9,229 bases of DNA from the NCBI GenBank assembly GCA_014377055.1, contig JACMQJ010000464.1, positions 1 through 9,229 of the forward strand, in the 5' to 3' direction. The translations under genes were made by a program, and so were the position numbers. The notes beneath the pieces were generated by a model that made no database searches, was not told where the DNA came from, and saw only the letters and a program-made list of their open reading frames with translations. Positions within the stretch are counted from its first letter, which is position 1. Every line of letters begins with the position of its first letter. The DNA is from Candidatus Sericytochromatia bacterium. GTDB lineage: Bacteria > Cyanobacteriota > Sericytochromatia > UBA7694 > JACMQJ01. This document shows positions 1-5,445 of the stretch, in pieces.

Positions 1-252
1 TTTACCAGCACAATAATTCAATTACAACAGGGTGATATTTTATATTTAAGTACAGATGGTTATGCCGATCAGTTTGGTGGACCGAAAGGAAAAAAGTTTA
101 AATACAAAGCACTACTAGACATGCTGATGACAAACAGCACGCTAGAAATGGGAGTTCAAAAAACAAAATTAGATGATGCCTTCGTTGCATGGAAAAATAA
201 GCAAGAGCAAGTGGATGATGTGGCGGTGATTGGTGTGAGGGTAATGGGCTAA
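1..252 (+). CDS. SpoIIE/PP2C-type serine phosphatase, C-terminal end (partial)
   Basis: This is the last 83 codons of a gene whose start lies left of the window; frame 1 is open from the first base to the TAA at 250-252. The translation carries the metal-binding STDGYADQFGG segment (around residues 17-27 of the fragment) and ends with VDDVAVIGVRV, the closing strand and acidic pair typical of SpoIIE-like PP2C phosphatases. In Bacteroidota such domains usually sit at the end of large TPR, GAF or membrane-bound sensor proteins and dephosphorylate anti-sigma-factor antagonist-type partners; which sensor part is present here cannot be seen. By hand count 96 of 252 bases are G or C, richer than the genes that follow. 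Its last 104 coding bases recur near the right end of the window. The family call is confident; the partner and signal are unknown. Confidence 0.85.
   Translation, partial: FTSTIIQLQQGDILYLSTDGYADQFGGPKGKKFKYKALLDMLMTNSTLEMGVQKTKLDDAFVAWKNKQEQVDDVAVIGVRVMG
145..248 (+). repeat. 104-bp direct repeat, left copy (3' end of phosphatase gene)
   Basis: Bases 145-248 recur at 8986-9089 in the same orientation, with 100 of 104 positions identical. The four differences change GAT to GAA, GCA to GAT (two bases) and AAT to AAC, that is two amino-acid changes and one silent change. Here the copy ends with its own stop codon at 250-252, so the phosphatase reading frame is intact. The repeat frames the six-gene cargo and could be one end (att-like) of an integrated element or the result of recombination between paralogous phosphatase genes. 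Confidence 0.93.
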
Positions 253-291
253 TTATTAAATTTCAATAAATCAACAACTTTTTTTAATGAG

Positions 292-330
292 AAAACATTT
301 TTTGACGTAAAAACATTTTTAAATTTAAAT
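292..330 (+). promoter_or_regulatory. Possible promoter with two tandem AAAACATTTTT boxes
   Basis: The 95-bp gap between the phosphatase stop and the HMG-CoA reductase gene contains the same 11-mer, AAAACATTTTT, at 292-302 and 310-320, 18 bp apart. A TTTG (301-304) lies 15 bp upstream of TAAATTTA (320-327), a loose match to the Bacteroidota promoter pattern TTTG then TAnnTTTG, but with shorter spacing than usual and A in place of the last G. A sigma-70-like reading, TTGACG at 302-307 and TTAAAT at 325-330, is also possible. The stretch is very AT-rich, so all of this could be chance. Confidence 0.3.
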
Positions 331-347
331 ACCCTAAATAATTCACT

Positions 348-2681
348 TTGAAAAAAAACATTAGACGAGACTATCAAATTATTCCAGGTAGAGGTTTAGT
401 TACTAAAAGTGCTATAAAATTAAGGTTGGAATATCTTTTACAAAATGGTTTTAAAATTGAGTCTATAAGTCGTCACTTTCTTGATCATCAAAGTATTCAA
501 AATAACATTGAATCTTTTATAGGCACTGTTGAAATTCCATTAGGTATTGTAGGTCCATTATTATTTAATGAAGATGATAAGCCCGAGTTTGTATATACAG
601 CTGCTGGAACTTTAGAAGGGGCATTGGTAGCAAGTATGAATAGGGGTGCAAAAGCTATAAGTATGAGTAATGGATTTTCCGCAAAGGTTATTCATCAAAA
701 GATGATACGAGCACCCTTATTTATATTTAAAAACGCAGTTGATGCTTCAATTTTTAAAGCATGGATTAAAAATAATTTTTCTGAAATAAAAAACGTTGCC
801 GAAAAATATTCCAACCATGCAATATTAAGTTCACTATTCACACATATCATTGGTAACAATGCTCATGTAAAATTTGTATACACAACTGGTGATGCATCTG
901 GACAAAACATGACCACTACATGTACTTGGCATGCTATGCTTTGGATAGTTGAGGCATTTCAAAAAGAAACAGGGATTGACGTGCCACATTTTGTGATAGA
1001 AGGGAATGGATCCTCAGATAAAAAAGCTTCTCAGTTTATGATTGATCATGGACGTGGAATTTGCGTCATTGCCGAGTGTTTTTTAGAAGAGTCAATAATA
1101 AAGAAAGTCTTACGTACAAGCTCAGAGGATATTTATCGTTGTTTTGAGCCTTCTGTTGAACTTGCTAAAATTGATGGTATGCTTGGTTTCAATATTAATG
1201 TTGCAAATGCGGTGGCTGCAATATTTGTTGCTACAGGGCAGGATTTAGCTTCAATTCATGAATCATCAATTGGAATATTAAATATTACAAAAAAAGAAAA
1301 TGGATTGTCTTTACAATTAACACTTCCTTCATTAGTAATTGGAACAGTTGGTGGAGGAACAGGAATTGAAAAACAAAATGAAGCCTTGAGAATAATGGAT
1401 TGTTCGGGCACTGGGAAGGTTGAACGTTTTGCGAAACTTATTGCAGGTTTTGCCTTGTCCCTTGAAATTTCAACGTATTCAGCTATTGTTAGCGGAGAAT
1501 TTGCTAAGGCTCATGAAAAGTTAGGGAGAAATAAGCCTATACAATGGTTATTAAAAAATGAAATTAATGAAGCGTTTGTAAAAAAATGTTTGAATAATCA
1601 TATTAAAGGAAAAGAAATAAATCACATTGATATTTTAGATAATATTTCGATTGAAAATGGAATGATTACAAATATTACTCAGCGTGTTAATAAAAAACTG
1701 ACTGGATTTATTCCAATTAATATTGGCTTAAAAAATGGTGAATCAAAAAATATTTTAATTAAGTCAAAAGCACTCGATATTGAAGTGATTAAAGGATTGC
1801 ACTTAATGGCTGCCTCTATTGATCCTGAGCTATCAGATTTGCTTTATCTTAATCGAGAAAATCTAGAATATTGGAATAGCCATCAGAAAGAATTAAACCT
1901 AACCGTTTTTTTATCCGAAAAAGGAGTGAAAACAATTCCTATCAATTATGGAAAGTATATAAACGAAGAAAGAGAAATATACCTCTTATTTCAGGAGCAT
2001 CTTCAAAATGTTGAAATGTATTTAATGGATTCTGAAAACTTGCCGTTGCTATGGACTAATTCTAAAATTGAAAAGGTTATTGAGGCTATTAGCGAAATTC
2101 ATACGTTGTTTTCGTTCAAAGAAGTTCAGGATAATTTTCCTGAAATATCTCTTTTCCATCCTTGGAAATCAATGCCTCTATACCAAAAGATGATCAGTAT
2201 TGTAAATCAGGAAAATGATCAAACTATTTTTTTTGACTTGTTTAAATACTTAGATGAACTTGAACAATTATATAATGGTTTAGAGTTACCTCTAACGATT
2301 ATTCATAACGATTTTAATCCAAGAAATGTAGCTCTTCGTAAAAATGGATTAGTATGTATTTATGATTGGGAATTGGCTGTAAAAAACATACCCCACAGAG
2401 ACATTATCGAATTTTTATGCTTTTCTCTTCCATTGGATTTTGAAGAAGAAAAATTTATTTATTATTTAAGATTTCATTACAAAATAATGAATATTACTTA
2501 TCCCGAGATAAGCTGGGATAAATGGAAACAAGGCTATGTGTATTCGCTAAAAGAATTTTTGGTAACTCGTGCTGCTTTTTATAAAGTATCGGAAATATTA
2601 ATGAAGTTGAAATTTGGTGACAGAATAATTTTAAATGGAAAAAGAATGATTGAAGTTTTAACGAATATAAATAGTAATTAA
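348..2681 (+). CDS. HMG-CoA reductase fused to an APH/choline-kinase-like phosphotransferase domain
   Basis: This 777-residue protein has two enzymatic parts. Residues about 10-415 form a class I-like HMG-CoA reductase, which reduces HMG-CoA to mevalonate with NAD(P)H. The expected catalytic residues are in place: Glu90 in TLEG, Lys225 in SSDKKAS, Asp299 in ATGQD and His389 in AKAHEKLGR, together with GDASGQNM (181-188, DAMGMN-like cofactor motif) and GTVGGGTG (332-339). Residues about 450-777 resemble aminoglycoside phosphotransferase/choline kinase folds, with the Brenner motif HNDFNPRN (653-660, catalytic Asp655, Asn660) and a metal-binding DWE at 673-675; Lys472 is a candidate ATP-binding lysine. 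Prokaryotic HMG-CoA reductases are usually near 400-430 residues, so the C-terminal half is an addition. The start is a TTG at 348, chosen because an in-frame TAA lies at 339-341 and the next methionine falls inside the catalytic core. No signal peptide or membrane segment is seen. The kinase substrate is unknown; mevalonate or a derivative is an attractive guess only. Confidence 0.9.
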   Translation: MKKNIRRDYQIIPGRGLVTKSAIKLRLEYLLQNGFKIESISRHFLDHQSIQNNIESFIGTVEIPLGIVGPLLFNEDDKPEFVYTAAGTLEGALVASMNRGAKAISMSNGFSAKVIHQKMIRAPLFIFKNAVDASIFKAWIKNNFSEIKNVAEKYSNHAILSSLFTHIIGNNAHVKFVYTTGDASGQNMTTTCTWHAMLWIVEAFQKETGIDVPHFVIEGNGSSDKKASQFMIDHGRGICVIAECFLEESIIKKVLRTSSEDIYRCFEPSVELAKIDGMLGFNINVANAVAAIFVATGQDLASIHESSIGILNITKKENGLSLQLTLPSLVIGTVGGGTGIEKQNEALRIMDCSGTGKVERFAKLIAGFALSLEISTYSAIVSGEFAKAHEKLGRNKPIQWLLKNEINEAFVKKCLNNHIKGKEINHIDILDNISIENGMITNITQRVNKKLTGFIPINIGLKNGESKNILIKSKALDIEVIKGLHLMAASIDPELSDLLYLNRENLEYWNSHQKELNLTVFLSEKGVKTIPINYGKYINEEREIYLLFQEHLQNVEMYLMDSENLPLLWTNSKIEKVIEAISEIHTLFSFKEVQDNFPEISLFHPWKSMPLYQKMISIVNQENDQTIFFDLFKYLDELEQLYNGLELPLTIIHNDFNPRNVALRKNGLVCIYDWELAVKNIPHRDIIEFLCFSLPLDFEEEKFIYYLRFHYKIMNITYPEISWDKWKQGYVYSLKEFLVTRAAFYKVSEILMKLKFGDRIILNGKRMIEVLTNINSN

Positions 2682-2700
2682 GCCATATTAACTGTTAATT
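2682..2700. other. 19-bp convergent intergenic gap with a small palindrome
   Basis: The plus-strand reductase-kinase gene and the minus-strand operon end tail to tail with only 19 bp between their stop codons. The gap holds a perfect 13-bp palindrome, ATTAAC-T-GTTAAT, at 2687-2699. A one-base centre cannot form a good hairpin loop and there is no G/C-rich stem, so I do not call an intrinsic terminator; it may be a protein site or chance in AT-rich DNA. Confidence 0.25.
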
Positions 2701-3492
2701 TTAATAAGTTGAAAAACTCTCTTTTATCTCTTCAAAAATTCTATTGAGATTAGTAAAACTATTTGCATCAATTTTTTCTGTATCAACATTAATTTCACTT
2801 AAAATTTTTTCATATGCAGGAATTAATTTTTCAAACACTTCTTCACTTTCGTGGGCTTCCAATACATCCCTTTTGTTGAGCCTTTCCATTAGTATATGGG
2901 GAGATGCAGAGAGGTAAATTATTTTATCTGGAAGATTAACACCAAAGAGTTGTTTAAGATCATTTAATTCGTGCTTTTGATTTACTGAAAACCAATTATG
3001 AATATAGTTTAGTAAGTTAAAAATATTTGTGTCACTTGATTTTTGTATACCAAGTAGGTTTAATAAATAAGATATTTCATTGGAGTATTTACTTTCAATA
3101 TCAGTAAGGATATCTTGAGATAAACCAGCTGGATCCATTTTTCCAGAATAAAATTTTGCATAAACACTCGTGTCAATTAAGGGATGCCGTTCACAAAAAA
3201 CAACTTGAATATGATTTTGACTTAATTCTTTTAATAACTCTTTAAAAACAAGCATCGAAGAAAATAATGCAATTACTTTTAACTGAGTTTTCTTTAAATG
3301 ATCTGCTTCAAGGTGCATGCGGTTAATAAACACAGTTACATGATATAGCATTTCATTATGCCTGAATAACTCTGAATCTATTTTTGGAACTCTTATATAG
3401 GCGATAGGTTTATTAACAGAAATTCCCTCTAGTTTGTTGAGTAATGTGCTTTTTCCAGAGCCATCAAGTCCAGTAACAAGTATTAGCTTCAT
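2701..3492 (-). CDS. Thymidylate-kinase-like P-loop kinase (263 aa)
   Basis: The protein opens with a clear Walker A loop, GLDGSGKST (residues 8-16), as in nucleoside-monophosphate kinases of the dTMP kinase group. VVFCERHPLIDTSVYAKFY (about 97-115) fits the position of the dTMP kinase DR[YFH] motif, with Glu101-Arg102-His103. IIYLSASPHILMERLNKRD (191-209) matches the strand and arginine-bearing lid region that closes over ATP. At 263 residues it is longer than a typical Tmk (about 200-215); the extra length lies around residues 115-185. Its start codon overlaps the stop of the preceding kinase-like gene by 4 nt (ATGA), which implies translational coupling, and it is the last gene of the minus-strand operon. 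It is a divergent relative rather than the housekeeping Tmk and may phosphorylate a small-molecule phosphate or nucleotide made by this pathway; the substrate is unknown. Confidence 0.8.
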   Translation of the reverse strand: MKLILVTGLDGSGKSTLLNKLEGISVNKPIAYIRVPKIDSELFRHNEMLYHVTVFINRMHLEADHLKKTQLKVIALFSSMLVFKELLKELSQNHIQVVFCERHPLIDTSVYAKFYSGKMDPAGLSQDILTDIESKYSNEISYLLNLLGIQKSSDTNIFNLLNYIHNWFSVNQKHELNDLKQLFGVNLPDKIIYLSASPHILMERLNKRDVLEAHESEEVFEKLIPAYEKILSEINVDTEKIDANSFTNLNRIFEEIKESFSTY

Positions 3493-4088
3493 TTAAAATT
3501 AATTGTATTTATGATAGTTTGAGTAATATTTTCTGGAGTATCTATTCCATTTAGTTTAATCCAATTATCTTTATTAAACGCATTCCAAAAATTTAAAGAG
3601 TTACTTTGAAATTTCAAAAAGTTGTTTTCATTAGGTGTATTTGAAAGCCCACATTCATACCTGGAAAAATTCCCTTTTCTTTTTGCTGCCTCTTTAATGT
3701 CAATATCAATAAAAAATGTTTGATCAGGTGTAGGAAAATTTTCAAGTAAAAAATGAACCAATGCTTTGTCTGCCCCAAGCGCTAACTCTGTTGCGATATA
3801 TTTATAGATGTATGCATTCAGTATTACAAACTTTTTATCCGAATTTAAAGCACAATCGATTGAAAATTTCAGTGCGTGTGCTAAGAAAAGTAATCTAGAG
3901 TTTGGTGATAATTCACAAAGATAATTATCTATTTCTTTTTTTGATTTGAAAGGAACTTTTGAATTCTCTCCATCTAAAATGTCCCAGATACTTGCAACAG
4001 TTACTGATTCCAATTTATTGGTAAGTAATTCGATAAGCGTATTTTTTCCCGCACCATCTATACCTGTTATACATATTAATTTTGGCAT
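3489..4088 (-). CDS. Degenerate thymidylate-kinase-like protein (199 aa)
   Basis: The length and segment order match dTMP kinase: P-loop GIDGAGKNT (residues 9-17), a helical middle, then TPDQTFFIDIDIKEAAKRKG (120-139) and SRYECG (142-147), which parallel the Tmk strand, lid and adenine-binding region. Two departures stand out. The residue after the P-loop lysine is Asn16 rather than Ser/Thr; some actinobacterial Tmk proteins also vary here. The DR[YFH] motif expected near residue 91 reads Asn-Ala-Tyr, so the acidic residue and the arginine are both missing. It therefore may have low or changed catalytic activity, or act as a partner to the neighbouring kinase, with which it overlaps by 4 nt. 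One nucleotide separates its start from the stop of the nucleotidyltransferase-like gene. Family membership is solid; function is unknown. Confidence 0.8.
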   Translation of the reverse strand: MPKLICITGIDGAGKNTLIELLTNKLESVTVASIWDILDGENSKVPFKSKKEIDNYLCELSPNSRLLFLAHALKFSIDCALNSDKKFVILNAYIYKYIATELALGADKALVHFLLENFPTPDQTFFIDIDIKEAAKRKGNFSRYECGLSNTPNENNFLKFQSNSLNFWNAFNKDNWIKLNGIDTPENITQTIINTINFK

Positions 4089-4089
4089 G

Positions 4090-5445
4090 CTATTGTATAT
4101 TCTTTACAGCTTGTTCAATTTCTTTTGGATTAATACCTCTTTTTTTTAAGTAATCAAAATACGATTCTTTTTTTACAATATAATTTTTTATAGAAAAAAT
4201 GAGATCTAAAAATAATTTTAAAAATAATAAAAAAGTAAATTTCCATCCAATCTCCTGTGCAATAAGTGAAAACACATAATATGGAGCTTTAAGCCGGGCT
4301 TTAATTAAGTTTAGCAGACTTGAGTTGCCGAACTTATCAGAAAGTTTAAGCGCAACTTCCCGATTAGGAAAAAAAATGTTTTTGAGAATTATAAAATAGA
4401 ATATGATTTTTTTGTGAAATTTGGGAAAAATGTTAAAATAAATAACGGTTTTCTCTATATCCTGAAAATAGTCATTATAAGAGGTTTGAAAGTCCTTAGA
4501 CAGATGTTGTACTTCAAGTCGTTTTTTCAATCTATGCGTAATAAAAGAATTATTATTTGGATTGATTCCATTAATAAGTTGATCCAACGTTCCGGCACAA
4601 ATATTACTTAATGTTAGTGTAAAATATGATTTATCAATGGCATTTACCTGTTTAATTAAATCGTAGAATTTAGTTTTATCTATTGTTTCGTAAAGCAAAT
4701 AATTATATACATCCATGCAATCTCTTACCCCGCACTTAAATATACCCATGTGAAGTATCAAGTGAAGTAAATTATATTCAGGTGATAATTGTTTTACTTT
4801 TATTCCTATAAAATCAAATTCTTTAGTGTTTTCCCAAGCATCTTCTATATTTACACAATAATTTGTTGTGGGTGATTTTAATCCCCACTGTGAGCCAATG
4901 ATGCAAGAAAAATCAGGACTAATAAACGACATTCCAACGTGGCTAAATTTTGCAGCTTTTTGTTTTTCACCGCTCCAGCCAAAGCCAAGCGGTATATATC
5001 CAAGTGAAAAATAAATATCTTGTATTTTATCCCAATCTTCTTCATGAATAAGAATGTCAAAATCATTCATCTTCTTATATCCAGTATCTTTATAAACAGT
5101 GTGTGCAAACAAATTACCTTTTAATATAACAACATCAATGTTCTGTTTTTTGAATTCATTTAAAAAACGAATAGCTTCTTTGTTTCGTTTTTCATTTTCG
5201 ATTTTTATTTTTATATGAGTATCTTCAAATTTGTCCTTAGTTTCGATTGTAAATTGATGGAGTAAATTATTTCTATAAAGTTGAGTATACACCCACGGAG
5301 CTAATTTCCATTTATTACAATACTCAAAAAAATCAATTTCAAGATTATTACTAACAGTGTTTTTTATGAAATCAGTAATTTGGTCGGTTTCAATCTCCGA
5401 CCAATTTATTTTTGATATTAAGGATACAGCGTTAAACTTATTCAT
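4090..5445 (-). CDS. NTP_transf_5-type nucleotidyltransferase-like protein
   Basis: This 451-residue protein resembles the uncharacterised nucleotidyltransferase family of the Pol-beta fold (Pfam NTP_transf_5). Visible hallmarks are VVILKGN (105-111), the metal-binding strand MNDFDILI (126-133) with Asp128 and Asp130, and LLHLILHMG followed by RDCMDVYNYL (226-250), the helical motif after the catalytic core. The third acidic strand is unclear: the segment ISPDFSCIIGSQWGLK (175-190) lies where related proteins often have an acidic-His-Trp pattern. Beyond about residue 300 are basic and hydrophobic helices, including a long aliphatic/aromatic run at about 399-425 that may contact membrane or partner proteins. 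Members often sit beside peptide natural-product, polysaccharide or PEP-synthase-like genes, and none that I know of in such loci has a settled substrate. The gene begins 8 nt inside the end of the dikinase gene, implying coupled translation. Confidence 0.8.
   Translation of the reverse strand: MNKFNAVSLISKINWSEIETDQITDFIKNTVSNNLEIDFFEYCNKWKLAPWVYTQLYRNNLLHQFTIETKDKFEDTHIKIKIENEKRNKEAIRFLNEFKKQNIDVVILKGNLFAHTVYKDTGYKKMNDFDILIHEEDWDKIQDIYFSLGYIPLGFGWSGEKQKAAKFSHVGMSFISPDFSCIIGSQWGLKSPTTNYCVNIEDAWENTKEFDFIGIKVKQLSPEYNLLHLILHMGIFKCGVRDCMDVYNYLLYETIDKTKFYDLIKQVNAIDKSYFTLTLSNICAGTLDQLINGINPNNNSFITHRLKKRLEVQHLSKDFQTSYNDYFQDIEKTVIYFNIFPKFHKKIIFYFIILKNIFFPNREVALKLSDKFGNSSLLNLIKARLKAPYYVFSLIAQEIGWKFTFLLFLKLFLDLIFSIKNYIVKKESYFDYLKKRGINPKEIEQAVKNIQ

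Noticed and set aside
253..347. Small RNA, riboswitch or tRNA in the largest left-hand gap
   Set aside because: The gap is 95 bp of nearly pure A/T without paired helices, cloverleaf or conserved riboswitch sequence.
348..2681. Aminoglycoside-resistance gene, from the APH-like motifs
   Set aside because: The motifs are shared by choline, homoserine and many small-molecule kinases. Fusion to HMG-CoA reductase and the neighbours point to metabolism, not resistance.
2682..2700. Bidirectional intrinsic terminator between the convergent genes
   Set aside because: The palindrome has a one-base centre and an A/T stem; no stable hairpin followed by a T run can be drawn.
3489..4088. The cell's essential thymidylate kinase (tmk)
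   Set aside because: The DR[YFH] motif is replaced by Asn-Ala-Tyr and the gene lies in an accessory island beside a second relative, which argues against the housekeeping role.
3946..4149. Small plus-strand open frame
   Set aside because: It is antisense to the well-supported kinase-like and nucleotidyltransferase-like genes, is low in complexity and shows no recognisable motif. The same applies to open frames at 4414-4611, 5907-6155 and 7611-7883 on the plus strand and 4878-5066 on the minus strand.
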